Shown piece by piece: positions 9,976-18,606 of a stretch of 64,000 bases of DNA. Position 1 is the first letter of the stretch. The number at the start of each line of letters is the position of its first letter. The stretch is from positions 3,968,001 to 4,032,000 of the forward strand of contig CP044131.1 of NCBI GenBank assembly GCA_008727115.1. Direction: 5' to 3'. Both the position numbers and the translations under genes were made by a program. Origin of the DNA: Comamonas testosteroni. GTDB lineage: Bacteria > Pseudomonadota > Gammaproteobacteria > Burkholderiales > Burkholderiaceae_C. The notes under the pieces were generated by a model. That model saw only the letters and a list, made by a program, of their open reading frames with translations. It searched no databases and was not told the DNA's origin.

Positions 9976-11490
9976 ATGTTTCTTGCCATTCCTCTTGAAA
10001 ACAAGCCCTCATGGCGCTCTCCACCCTGGATGACGGTACTGCTCATCGTCATCAACTGCGTGATTTTCTGGGGTTGGCAAACATCCGAAGACAAGGCTGT
10101 GGAACGCGCTGCACAGGCCTATGCCCAAACAGCCTTGCCCACGGTGGAGTTGCCACTGTTCCTCAAGCATCTTCAGGAGCAGGTCAGCCAGGGCAATACA
10201 CGCTATGAGCGCAATACCGTGCAGGCGGCCGAGAGGCTCTACAAGCACAAGGCCTATGGGCGGCTTTATGTGCTGATGTGGCAGGAAAAGAAGTTTCGCC
10301 AGCAGCTGCTGGACGGTCAGGTCATCACTGCCAGCCACCCCGGGCATGCCGAGTGGCAAGAAGCACGCAAGCAGTTTGCACCGCTGGAGCCGCGCAGCAG
10401 CTTTACCGAGCGCTGGTCCATGAGTTATGAGCCCGGTGCGGGCTGGCAGCCACTGCAGGCATTCACCTCCATCTTTTTGCACGGCAGCACCGGGCACCTG
10501 CTGGGCAATATGGTGTTTCTGTTCCTGTTCGGCTTTACGCTGGAGCTGGCTCTGGGCGCTTTCACCTACATGGCCTTTTATCTGATTGGTGGCGTAGGTG
10601 CTTCGCTGTTTGCTCTCATTTTTTATAGTGGCATGGGCGGCTATGGCCTGGGTGCATCGGGTGCAATTTCGGCGCTGATGGCCATGTACGCGGTGATGTA
10701 CCGCATGCGGCGTATCCGCTTTTTCTACATGCTGCTGTTCTACTTCAACTACGCCACCTGGCCTGCGCTGATCATGCTGCCGGTGTGGATGGGTGTGGAG
10801 CTGCTGCAGCATTTTTGGGGCGGCAAGCAGGTCGCGTATATGGCCCACTTTGGAGGACTGCTGACGGGCGCTGTGCTGATGTGGGTGTATATGCGCCTGC
10901 AGACGGTGCAGGCACCGGTCAACGAGGAAGAACAGGCCCGCACGGCGGCCAAGCCCCTGGCCGATGCCATGGCCCGTGCCCAGCGTCATACCGACGCACT
11001 GGATTTTGGGCGCGCCGCCCCTGCATGGCGCGAGGCAGCGCGGCTGGCGCCCAAGAATCCGGCAGTGCTCAAAGCCTGGTTTGAGAGTGCTCGCCACCAC
11101 CCTGGCAGCGAAGATTTTCATGGTGCGGCACGCCTGATTTTCAAGCTGCCTGCCAGCACCGATGCAGATCGCCAATTGCAACTCTCCAGCTTCCGCACCT
11201 ACCGCCAGCGTGCCAGGCCCGGCATGCGCATGAGCACGGACACCATGCATGGGCTGGTACGCAGCTTTATACGCATCGGTGCCTTGCCAGAAGCCGAAAC
11301 GCTTTGCCAGTCGCTGTACAAGGCCAGCGATCATCCGCACTGGCCTGCCACCCTGGTTTTGCTGGTCAACGGCATGACACAGGCCGGTCAGGTGCAGCAG
11401 GCCAAAGCCTGGTTGCCTGCCTTGCAGCAAGTGGCGCCGCAAGACTCGATAACGCTCTGGCTGACCCAGCTGGCAGAGCCTACGGGTTAG
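9976..11490 (+). CDS. Rhomboid-family intramembrane serine protease
   Basis: Membrane protease that cuts substrates within the bilayer. Residues 20-33 form a first membrane helix, then a soluble loop of about 120 residues, then the rhomboid core. The core shows HGSTGHLLGNM (residues 169-179, with the conserved His/Asn loop), GASG with nucleophile Ser228, and the catalytic-dyad His291 in HFGG. After residue about 310 a soluble alpha-helical tail of nearly 200 residues resembles TPR-like repeats. At 504 residues it is much longer than minimal rhomboids (about 200-270). The TAG stop at 11488-11490 overlaps the stop codon of the convergent gene. Confidence 0.9.
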   Translation: MFLAIPLENKPSWRSPPWMTVLLIVINCVIFWGWQTSEDKAVERAAQAYAQTALPTVELPLFLKHLQEQVSQGNTRYERNTVQAAERLYKHKAYGRLYVLMWQEKKFRQQLLDGQVITASHPGHAEWQEARKQFAPLEPRSSFTERWSMSYEPGAGWQPLQAFTSIFLHGSTGHLLGNMVFLFLFGFTLELALGAFTYMAFYLIGGVGASLFALIFYSGMGGYGLGASGAISALMAMYAVMYRMRRIRFFYMLLFYFNYATWPALIMLPVWMGVELLQHFWGGKQVAYMAHFGGLLTGAVLMWVYMRLQTVQAPVNEEEQARTAAKPLADAMARAQRHTDALDFGRAAPAWREAARLAPKNPAVLKAWFESARHHPGSEDFHGAARLIFKLPASTDADRQLQLSSFRTYRQRARPGMRMSTDTMHGLVRSFIRIGALPEAETLCQSLYKASDHPHWPATLVLLVNGMTQAGQVQQAKAWLPALQQVAPQDSITLWLTQLAEPTG

Positions 11491-12836
11491 GCGCTGAGCT
11501 GCTCCAGCTCCTCACGCAGCACCCACTCGACTTCTTTGGTGCTCGCATGTTCGGGAAATAGCTGCTTCATGCGCATATAGACGTGAACGCCTTGCATGGG
11601 CTGGCCCATGCCCTGCTTGTAGGCTCTGACCAACAGCTCCAGCATGGCCGGGACCTGGGGCTGACCCGCAAATCGCTTTTCAAAATTCTTGGCCAAGATC
11701 AACACGTATTTGGGCTTGCCCGCACGCCAGGCCTGCTGCGCCAGATCATGGCTGAGCTGCGCGGAGGACAGCTGAAAATCCGGCTTGCGTTTGACGCTGC
11801 TGACCCAGACTTCAAGCGCCTCGCTGGTTTTTTGCTGCGCCATCAACAAGGGAATGAAACGCTGGGCCAGTTCAACCAGCGCATCGGCCTTATCGGTCAG
11901 CTTGAGCACACGGAAATAGCGGCGCTGATCGGCCAGGCTTTCAGGGTCCTCTCGCTGCCACTCACGCGCCTGGTTCAGGGCTTCGTCCATCTTGTGGTCT
12001 TGCACCAGTCGCGCAACCGCTGCATCACGCCGCTTGGCCTCGGCCTCTCGCGGATCGACTGTCACCACGGCTATGCCCTCAGGGGCCTGCACAGGTTCAA
12101 TATCCAGTGCCGCATGGTGCTGGTACATGACATAGCCAATCATGGCCGCCATGACCCAGGAGAAATAAATCGTCGCGAAACACACCAGTGGCAGAACCAG
12201 CGCAGGCTTGGCACGGGTCAGCAGCAACTCCAGCACCATGGGCGCCCCCTGCTGCAGCAGAAACAGGAAAAAGCACAGCAGCAGATACGACTTGCCAATG
12301 CCGAAAATCGTGGCCAGCAGCTCAAAGGGGTTGATCGCCGAGCTCAGGCGCTGGGTGTTGATGAGCACCATCCAGGTTGCAGGTATCAGCAGTGCAACGA
12401 CGAGATTGGCAATCACACCCAGCGTCAGGCTGCGGCTGGCCAGAAAGCCGATGAAAAGCCCGAACACAAACAGCACGCCGAAGAACTTCCACGGCAACCA
12501 CTTCCAGTCCTCATCGTCCTGGTCACGACGGAAGTCCGAACTGTGCGTAATACCGCGTGAAGCATAGGCAGAGACCTTGAAGCCATAGCGACTGATGGCC
12601 AGCAGCAGGCCCAGCCCCACCACAAAAACGCCTATAGGCCCCAACATCAGGCCATAGCTGCAGGCCGAAAGAACCAAGGCATAGATCAGCGGCTCGGTCT
12701 GCAGAGGAAAGAGAAAAAAGCTGTTGAGCTTCTGCCAGAAAGGCGGAATTTTCCATTCGGAAGAGTCTTCCGAAGATCGCGCACCATGTATGGAATTCAA
12801 GCCTGCCTCCCTCGTCTTTTTTCTTGGTTGTGCCAT
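11487..12836 (-). CDS. Membrane protein with cytosolic helical tail, function unknown
   Basis: From ATG 12836 the product is 449 residues: a basic N-terminus (MAQPRKKTREAG), several hydrophobic segments between about residues 45 and 260, and a soluble alpha-helical tail from about residue 290 that resembles TPR-type repeats (REWQREDPESLADQRRYFRV). I do not recognise the family. It is convergent with the rhomboid gene and the two share bases in their stop codons. Both pair a membrane domain with a TPR-like tail, which may hint at a shared role, but this is inference. The frame stays open for 73 codons upstream of ATG 12836, so the start is uncertain. Confidence 0.75.
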   Translation of the reverse strand: MAQPRKKTREAGLNSIHGARSSEDSSEWKIPPFWQKLNSFFLFPLQTEPLIYALVLSACSYGLMLGPIGVFVVGLGLLLAISRYGFKVSAYASRGITHSSDFRRDQDDEDWKWLPWKFFGVLFVFGLFIGFLASRSLTLGVIANLVVALLIPATWMVLINTQRLSSAINPFELLATIFGIGKSYLLLCFFLFLLQQGAPMVLELLLTRAKPALVLPLVCFATIYFSWVMAAMIGYVMYQHHAALDIEPVQAPEGIAVVTVDPREAEAKRRDAAVARLVQDHKMDEALNQAREWQREDPESLADQRRYFRVLKLTDKADALVELAQRFIPLLMAQQKTSEALEVWVSSVKRKPDFQLSSAQLSHDLAQQAWRAGKPKYVLILAKNFEKRFAGQPQVPAMLELLVRAYKQGMGQPMQGVHVYMRMKQLFPEHASTKEVEWVLREELEQLSA

Positions 12837-13033
12837 GTACTGAACAGCAGGGGCATGCCCGACCCATGACTTGCCTCTATTCTGAATCAGCCTGTGTACA
12901 ACCCCTGCCGCCAAACACAGGCGCCGCGCTGGCGTATTGCCAGCACAGTGGCACAGCTCTGCCTTGAACGGAAATGACAGGCCGCCTCCATATCTGCGCT
13001 TACAGTGCTTGCTGTTTGACGGAGACATCACGA

Positions 13034-13435
13034 ATGAATCACAGCGTCCATGCACAAAGCAGCAACCAACCCTACCGCGTCACACTGACGGATGAGCAAG
13101 GTCACACTTGGCATGCCGACGAGCCCACCTCTTTAGGTGGCGCCGACACGGCTCCCAACCCCATGGACATCATGCTCTCGGCTCTGGGAGCCTGCACAGC
13201 CATCACCTTGCACATGTATGCAGGCCGCAAACAGTGGCCACTGACCCATGTCGATGTGAACCTCAAGCTCAACCCCGAAGGCAAGCCCGCCAATGGCAAC
13301 CAGATCATGCGCAGCATCACATTGCATGGCGAGCTGGACGACGAGCAGCGCCAGCGTCTGCTGCAAATTGCCAATGCCTGCCCTGTTCACAAGCTACTGG
13401 AAGGCTCCATAGAGATTCCCACGGCACTGCTCTGA
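13034..13435 (+). CDS. OsmC-family protein
   Basis: A 133-residue protein of the OsmC/Ohr fold, whose members detoxify organic or lipid hydroperoxides through two Cys. The first redox-type Cys is in [13 protein letters not shown] and the second in [13 protein letters not shown] near the C-terminus. Its short form resembles the YhfA-like branch rather than Ohr. ATG 13034 follows GGAGACATC and gives [17 protein letters not shown] strong terminator follows. Confidence 0.88.
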   Translation: MNHSVHAQSSNQPYRVTLTDEQGHTWHADEPTSLGGADTAPNPMDIMLSALGACTAITLHMYAGRKQWPLTHVDVNLKLNPEGKPANGNQIMRSITLHGELDDEQRQRLLQIANACPVHKLLEGSIEIPTALL

Positions 13436-13447
13436 AAGCCTGGACGC

Positions 13448-13480
13448 AAAAAAGCCCTGCAATTTCTTGCAGGGCTTTTT
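13448..13480 (+). terminator. Terminator after the osmC-like gene
   Basis: AAAAAAGCCCTGC and GCAGGGCTTTTT form a 12-bp stem around AATTTCTT. It is nearly symmetrical and probably also serves the convergent small gene at 13501. Confidence 0.9.
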
Positions 13481-13500
13481 CATGGAGCCTGTAAGCCTGG

Positions 13501-13782
13501 TTACACCGAGACTTCCAGAGCCCCTACTTCCACATAGTGCTCAAACTCGCGCTTGGCCAGATAGGCGGTCTCGGGTTGCTGATCCTTGGGATCAATCCAG
13601 GACAGCACATAGCTGGCAATGGCGGTATCCACCTTCATCGCCGTACCGACAGGAATGGCCTCACACGGGCCATCGCCCACTCGATGCTCTACCTTGCCTG
13701 TCACACGGGCCACAAAGTGCTCAGGGTATTGCTGGACTTCGACGGCAGAGATCTGGTTGCCATAGGTCGTTTGTTCGCTCAT
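13501..13782 (-). CDS. Small conserved-type hypothetical protein (93 residues)
   Basis: ATG 13782 is preceded by a strong AGGAGG ribosome site, and codon use matches the neighbours, so this is a real gene. The product, MSEQTTYGNQISAVEVQQYP to the end at VGALEVSV, is soluble and slightly acidic with one Cys and no signal peptide or obvious motif. I do not recognise the family. It is divergent from the pirin gene at 14018 and convergent with the OsmC gene. Confidence 0.75.
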   Translation of the reverse strand: MSEQTTYGNQISAVEVQQYPEHFVARVTGKVEHRVGDGPCEAIPVGTAMKVDTAIASYVLSWIDPKDQQPETAYLAKREFEHYVEVGALEVSV

Positions 13783-14017
13783 CTCTATTCCTCCTGCCAA
13801 TGTTGGATTCTCAGCGCACGAGTGGCGCCTGTCGAAGAGCCACAGTGCGTGACCCACGCTCTCAAAATAAACGGCCCTGCGCTGGACCGCTGTCAGCCAG
13901 TTGGCTGAATCGCCTCAAGGATGTAACCCCATGCAAAGCGTTGGCTGATTCTGCCGTCGGATTGCGCAAAAACCACATTTCCCTGCACACTCAAAGCCCT
14001 TGCCGTCAGGAATTGTC

Positions 14018-14950
14018 ATGAGTGAATCAAAGAACTTACAACGCTTTCCCACCCGTGTTGCCGATGTCGGTGGCATCCCTATCCACCGCGCCATTCCTCA
14101 GGCCGCGTTGCGCAAGGTAGGGGCTTGGTGCTTTCTCGATCATGCCGGCCCTGCCGTCCCGCCTCCGCCAGGCATGCAGGTCGGGCCTCACCCTCACATT
14201 GGTCTGCAAACTTTTACCTGGATGATCGAAGGCGAAGTGCTGCATCGCGACAGCCTGGGCACCGAGCAACTCATTCGCCCCGGAGAGGTCAACCTCATGA
14301 CGGCCGGCTACGGAATTGCTCATTCGGAAGAAGCCCAGACCCTGGGAGTGCACGCAGCACAGTTGTGGATCGCCCTGCCTGACAGCCATCGCCACATCCC
14401 CCCACGCTTTCAGCACTATCCAGATCTACCTCGGACTCGGCTTGGAGAGTTCTCTGCCACCGTACTGGCGGGTGAGGCTCTGGGGCTGGTGTCTCCCGCT
14501 GAAGTCCACTCCCCCTTGATGGCCGTTGACTTGCTAGCAACAGGCGCAGCCAGCACAACAGCACGAGCCTCCATGCCATTGCGCACCGATTTTGAGCATG
14601 CCGTACTGAGCATGTCCGGCGAAGTAAGAGTGGATGGTCAACTGCTGCCGTCCGAAGAAGTGATCTACCTGCCTACCGGCACCAAGGACGTGAGTCTGGA
14701 ATGCGCGCCCGACAGCCGTCTCATCATCATCGGTGGAGAGCCCATGGGTGAAGCCATCCTGCTCTGGTGGAACTTCGTGGCTCGTACGACCGAAGAAATG
14801 CAACAAGCGCAGCAGCAATGGGAAGCCGAGGCCGCCAGCGATGCAGAAACTATCAATGGCCAGCCACGGCGCTTCGGCAAGCCAGTGGCATCCCCTCTTC
14901 AGTCTCTGCACTCCCCATCACTGAAAGGCGTAAGCCTGCGAGCTTCTTAA
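14018..14950 (+). CDS. Pirin-family protein (first of three)
   Basis: A bicupin of 310 residues. The N-terminal cupin shows the metal-ligand pattern: PHPHIGLQT, VLHRDSLG and GIAHSEE (three His and one Glu). Bacterial pirins are iron proteins, some with quercetin dioxygenase activity, others regulators; substrate unknown here. ATG 14018 (MSESKNLQRF) is preceded by AGGA, while an in-frame start at 14000 has no ribosome site. Two further pirins lie at 24937-26004 and 43877-44776. These are distinct paralogues rather than copies. Confidence 0.88.
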   Translation: MSESKNLQRFPTRVADVGGIPIHRAIPQAALRKVGAWCFLDHAGPAVPPPPGMQVGPHPHIGLQTFTWMIEGEVLHRDSLGTEQLIRPGEVNLMTAGYGIAHSEEAQTLGVHAAQLWIALPDSHRHIPPRFQHYPDLPRTRLGEFSATVLAGEALGLVSPAEVHSPLMAVDLLATGAASTTARASMPLRTDFEHAVLSMSGEVRVDGQLLPSEEVIYLPTGTKDVSLECAPDSRLIIIGGEPMGEAILLWWNFVARTTEEMQQAQQQWEAEAASDAETINGQPRRFGKPVASPLQSLHSPSLKGVSLRAS

Positions 14951-14963
14951 CGGACTTTCTCTT

Positions 14964-15000
14964 GTTTTTAATTCGCACCAATTTGGTGCGAATTAAAAAC
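14964..15000. promoter_or_regulatory. Perfect 17-bp inverted repeat with an NtrC-type core
   Basis: Arms 14964-14980 and 14984-15000 are exact complements around a 3-base spacer ATT. The core GCACCAATTTGGTGC fits the NtrC recognition pattern GCAC-N7-GTGC. No T-run follows on either strand (both sides read AAAAAC), so it is a poor intrinsic terminator. It lies 256 bases upstream of aspA, a nitrogen-metabolism gene. The rest of the 14951-15255 gap has no gene. I found no convincing -24/-12 sigma-54 promoter between the palindrome and aspA. Confidence 0.5.
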
Positions 15001-15255
15001 CCAGCATCTTCAATTAAGACGAACTTGGATGATTTTTGCGATTTTTAAGGTCTTTTAGAGAAATAAATCACTTCACAGCATCACCCATAACGATGTTATG
15101 CATGAAACGTTTGGACTCATGCATAACTTGCTTCCATAATTCAGCCAACGCCCTGGCCTCGAAAACGCAGCAATCGCTTTTTTCGTCCGGGGCGTTGCCA
15201 CGTCCTGTTCTTGCACACGTGGCCACCCCAATATTGCAAATTTGAAAGCAGATTC

Positions 15256-16656
15256 ATGCGTCAAGAACAAGACTTCCTCGGCATCAAGACCATTCCTCCC
15301 GACGCGTACTGGGGCGTTCACTCCGCACGCGCAGTGGAGAACTTCCCCATCACAGGTCACTCTGTGGCGCACATGCCCGAGCTGATCCGCGCGTTTGCCT
15401 TTGTGAAAAAGGCCGCAGCCCAAGCCAACCTGCAGTTTGGCGCTATCAATATCACGCAAGCCACTGCGATTTCGCAAGCCTGTGACGACCTGATCGCCGG
15501 TAAGCTGCACGAGCAGTTTGTGGTTGACGTCATCCAGGGCGGCGCTGGCACCTCCACGAATATGAACGCCAATGAGGTGATCGCCAACTGTGCCCTCGAG
15601 CACTTGGGATTGCCCAAAGGCAGCTACGACGTGATCCACCCTAACGATCACGTCAACGCTTCGCAGTCCACCAACGACTCTTACCCCACCGCCGTCAAGC
15701 TCGCCACCTATGCTGGCATCCAGAAGCTGCTGATCGCCCTGGCCGAGTTGCGCGCTGCATTTGAAGCCAAGGCTGGCGAATTTGCCCACATCCTGAAGAT
15801 CGGCCGCACACAATTACAAGATGCCGTGCCCATGACTCTGGGCCAGGAATTTTCCGCATTTGCCGCCATGATCGCCGACGACGAAAAGCGTCTGCGCGAA
15901 TCCGCCTACCTGATGTGCGAAGTGAACATGGGCGGCACCGCCATCGGCACCGGCATCAACGCCCCCGTGGGCTACGCCGATGCGGTGACAAAGGCTCTGG
16001 CTGAAATCTCGGGCGTGCCTGTCGTCAAGGCGGCTGACCTAATCGCTGCCACCGGCGATACCGGTGCGTTTGCCGACATCTCCGGCATCTTGAAGCGCGT
16101 GGCCGTGAAGCTGTCCAAGATCAGCAACGACTTGCGCCTGCTGTCCTCCGGTCCTCAGGCTGGCGTGGGCGATATCAAGCTGCCCGCACGCCAGGCTGGC
16201 TCGTCCATCATGCCCGGCAAGGTCAATCCCGTGATCCCCGAGGTGATGAACCAAGTCTGCTTTGAAGTGATCGGCAACGACGCTGCCATCACCATGGCCG
16301 TGGAAGCTGGTCAATTGCAGCTCAACGCCTTCGAACCCCTGATGGCCTGGGCCCTTCACAAGAGCCTCTCTCACCTGAGCAACGCCTGCAAGACCTTGCA
16401 AGTGAACTGCGTGGAAGGCATTGTGGCCAACCAGGAACTGCTGGATTCGCGCATTGCCGAGTCCGTGACCCTGGTGACTGCACTGAACCCGCTGATCGGC
16501 TATGAAAAGGCCGCCAAGATCGCCAAGACCGCCATTGCCAACGGCAAGCAAATTGCCGTGGTCGCTGAAGAGCTAGGCATCATGAGCCAGGCAGAAATGA
16601 AGAAGCTGCTGGTCGCAGATAAGCTGACTCAGGCCGGCGCACTGACCGCCGCATAA
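15256..16656 (+). CDS. aspA: Aspartate ammonia-lyase (aspartase)
   Basis: Reversibly deaminates L-aspartate to fumarate and ammonia; aspartase/fumarase superfamily, cytoplasmic tetramer. The 466-residue product has the superfamily signature GSSIMPGKVNP (about residues 315-325), GGAGTSTNMNANEV and the HPNDHVNASQSTND segment; this pattern is closer to aspartases than to fumarase C. ATG 15256 (MRQEQDFLGIKTIPPDAYWG) was chosen over 15211 because homology starts there. A possible NtrC site lies upstream, and a strong terminator follows at 16677. Confidence 0.92.
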   Translation: MRQEQDFLGIKTIPPDAYWGVHSARAVENFPITGHSVAHMPELIRAFAFVKKAAAQANLQFGAINITQATAISQACDDLIAGKLHEQFVVDVIQGGAGTSTNMNANEVIANCALEHLGLPKGSYDVIHPNDHVNASQSTNDSYPTAVKLATYAGIQKLLIALAELRAAFEAKAGEFAHILKIGRTQLQDAVPMTLGQEFSAFAAMIADDEKRLRESAYLMCEVNMGGTAIGTGINAPVGYADAVTKALAEISGVPVVKAADLIAATGDTGAFADISGILKRVAVKLSKISNDLRLLSSGPQAGVGDIKLPARQAGSSIMPGKVNPVIPEVMNQVCFEVIGNDAAITMAVEAGQLQLNAFEPLMAWALHKSLSHLSNACKTLQVNCVEGIVANQELLDSRIAESVTLVTALNPLIGYEKAAKIAKTAIANGKQIAVVAEELGIMSQAEMKKLLVADKLTQAGALTAA

Positions 16657-16676
16657 GCAGCAGCCTTATCAGCAAC

Positions 16677-16713
16677 AAAAAAAGGGCATGTTCTTACGAA
16701 CATGCCCTTTTTT
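16677..16713 (+). terminator. Terminator after aspA
   Basis: AAAAAAGGGCATGTTC and GAACATGCCCTTTTTT form a perfect long stem around TTAC. It is symmetrical and can serve the minus-strand gene ending at 16773 as well. Confidence 0.92.
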
Positions 16714-16772
16714 ATGTTTTTCACAGCTGCCAGCATATAGCCCTGCAGGGCAGGCAGCCGAAACAGGCTTGA

Positions 16773-17150
16773 TTACGCCACGGCAGGGCTCTCACTGCCG
16801 GCATCATCCACACCACGCACACTCTCGCGCAGATTCTTATCCTTGAGCTTGCCTAGATCAGCCTCGACCGCACGCTTGAGCTTCTCAATTGCCGCACTGA
16901 ACGCATCCTTGACCTTTTCCGCCTCCGCGTTCACTGCAATAGGAGGTCGTCCGGTTGCTCTGGTTTCCAGCACACAGCGCTTGCCGGGGCCTCCCGTCGT
17001 CTTGAGCGCATCAACGCCTGTGAGAAAGACCTCCACGCGCACCACATACTCCTTCAGGCGGGCCAGCTTGGCATTGACTTCCTCCTGCGCCCATTGAGCC
17101 AGAGACTCTCCACCTTGGATGGAATCGTCGGCATGAACCTGTACTTGCAT
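16773..17150 (-). CDS. HPF/RaiA-family ribosome-associated protein
   Basis: A 125-residue protein with the S30AE/HPF fold pattern: MQVQVHADDS at the start, RVEVFLTGVDALKTTGGPGK, CVLETRATG, then a helix ending KLKRAVEADLGKLKDK. The family binds the 30S decoding region and slows or protects ribosomes in stationary phase. ATG 17150 follows AGGAGG. It is a diverged paralogue of the standard short HPF at 22423-22782. The 279 bases upstream contain no gene. Confidence 0.8.
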   Translation of the reverse strand: MQVQVHADDSIQGGESLAQWAQEEVNAKLARLKEYVVRVEVFLTGVDALKTTGGPGKRCVLETRATGRPPIAVNAEAEKVKDAFSAAIEKLKRAVEADLGKLKDKNLRESVRGVDDAGSESPAVA

Positions 17151-17429
17151 GCAAATCCTCCTAGTCACCAAATGCCGCAACCGCTGCGGCTAAATCTGTA
17201 GGGGTGCCATAACGGCAGGCGAAATCATCGTAACGCCAGAAGCCTGTTCTGCCCATCAGGGCTTGTTACGCCAGCAATGGACAGGGGCTTTTCTCATTCT
17301 GTGCCTAGCTTCGCTGCAGTTTGAAAGAGATAGCAACAAGAGTAGAAGTTAGAAGTCTTGCCTTTGAGCCAAAGCAAAAAGACGCAGTGACTGGACTTGC
17401 AAAAAGTAAGAAATTTTGCAGCTTGCTCG

Positions 17430-17873
17430 TCAGTTAGCGCCAGTCTTAGCCTGAAGATCCGTCACAAAGCCGATGCGAGTCAGCCCTGACGCATGGGCCC
17501 ATCCCATGATTTGCACTACTCGACCATAGGGAACAGTGGTATCAGCACGCAACTGGACTTCTGCACGAGGGTTGCGCTGGCCCAGCTCCTGCAAGTGCTG
17601 CTGTACCGTGGCATCGTCTGCTACCGCACCCTGAACCCAGATTTCGCCAACAGGACTGACCTCAACCGTCAGAACATCACTCTTGTTCACTGCCGTCTGC
17701 TCTGTCGCCGCCTGCGCCTTGGGCAGCTGCACACGCAAGCTGGCTGCCAGCATGGGAGCAGCCAGAATAAAGATCACCACCAATACCAGCATCACATCGA
17801 CCAGCGGCGTGACGTTGATGGCATGGATAGGAGCTTCTGGCCCCTGGCGGTGATTCATGCGGCCAAAGGCCAT
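17430..17873 (-). CDS. exbD: ExbD/TolR-family biopolymer transport protein
   Basis: A 147-residue inner-membrane protein with a short cytosolic N-terminus, one transmembrane helix containing the proton-path Asp (NVTPLVDVMLVLVVIFILAA) and a periplasmic domain. With ExbB it uses the proton gradient to energise TonB-dependent uptake or Tol-like functions. It starts 11 bases after the ExbB stop, so the two are translated from one message. No tonB gene is adjacent. Confidence 0.9.
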   Translation of the reverse strand: MAFGRMNHRQGPEAPIHAINVTPLVDVMLVLVVIFILAAPMLAASLRVQLPKAQAATEQTAVNKSDVLTVEVSPVGEIWVQGAVADDATVQQHLQELGQRNPRAEVQLRADTTVPYGRVVQIMGWAHASGLTRIGFVTDLQAKTGAN

Positions 17874-17884
17874 AGCGCTATCCT

Positions 17885-18547
17885 TTAAGAAGCATCCACC
17901 CCAAACTGGGCATGAAGATCATGTGCAAAACCCTCTAAGACAGCCTCCAGCTGGCTAGCTGCACGCCCAAGCAGGTTATAGGCCAGCACAGCCGGCAAGG
18001 CCACTGCCAGTCCGGCTGCAGTCATCACCAGAGCTTCGCCCACAGGGCCAGCCAGCTGAGCAATATCAACCTGACCGCTGCCGGCCAGCGTTCCCAGCGC
18101 ATGATGAATACCCCAGACCGTGCCCAACAACCCCACGAACGGCGCCGTCGCGCCAATGGTAGCCAGCAAGGTCTGCCCCCATTGCAGCTGGGCAGAGGCC
18201 TGACCCAGGGCTTCACGCAGACCGCGCATCAAGCGCTGGCCATGTGCGGCACGCTGGGCCAGTGAGTCAGCTATCGCCGGGCTGCTGCCCTGGGCTACGA
18301 CATCAGCCATCGGCTGCACCAGACCTTGCCGGTCCAGCTGCTGAACCCTTGCCTGCGCCTGAACCAGATCAGGCATCTGCCAGAACGCCTCCACAGCCTG
18401 TGGCACATTGCGGCGCGCGGCCTGCATGAGCCAGAACTTGTAGAGGATCACTACCCAACTGAGCACAGACATCAGCAGCATCACGCCCGCCGTACTCCAG
18501 GTCACTGCATCACCTTCGGCCAGCCATTGCCACATTCCTGCAGACAT
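17885..18547 (-). CDS. exbB: MotA/TolQ/ExbB proton channel protein
   Basis: A 220-residue membrane protein with three helices. The conserved block GATAPFVGLLGTVWGIHHA (about residues 130-148) and GEALVMTAAGLAVALPAVLAY are the MotA/TolQ/ExbB signature. It forms the pentameric channel around the ExbD dimer. Start ATG 18547, preceded by GAGGTGAGGG; ATG 18535 is an alternative. It follows dapB after a 59-base gap containing a terminator-like hairpin, so it may be partly uncoupled from the bamE-dapB message. Confidence 0.9.
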   Translation of the reverse strand: MSAGMWQWLAEGDAVTWSTAGVMLLMSVLSWVVILYKFWLMQAARRNVPQAVEAFWQMPDLVQAQARVQQLDRQGLVQPMADVVAQGSSPAIADSLAQRAAHGQRLMRGLREALGQASAQLQWGQTLLATIGATAPFVGLLGTVWGIHHALGTLAGSGQVDIAQLAGPVGEALVMTAAGLAVALPAVLAYNLLGRAASQLEAVLEGFAHDLHAQFGVDAS

Positions 18548-18572
18548 CCCTCACCTCACTCCCAGAAACAAC

Positions 18573-18593
18573 AAGGGGCCATCATGGCCCCTT
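18573..18593 (-). terminator. Hairpin between dapB and exbB
   Basis: AAGGGGCCAT (18573-18582) and ATGGCCCCTT (18584-18593) are perfect complements; on the minus strand they are followed by GTTGTTT. It probably attenuates read-through from dapB into exbB. Confidence 0.6.
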
Positions 18594-18606
18594 TGCAAAT
18601 GCGCGA

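Noticed and set aside
10009..11442. Minus-strand open frame of 477 codons opposite the rhomboid gene
   Set aside because: His/Gln/Arg-rich shadow of the plus-strand rhomboid gene, which has catalytic motifs.
14964..15000. Palindrome as an intrinsic terminator of the pirin gene
   Set aside because: The stem is strong but no T-run follows on either strand, so an operator-type reading was preferred; termination is not excluded.
15201..15250. Sigma-54 promoter upstream of aspA
   Set aside because: GG...GC elements near TGGCCACC...TTGCAA have 13 instead of 10 bases between them, so they do not fit the -24/-12 pattern.
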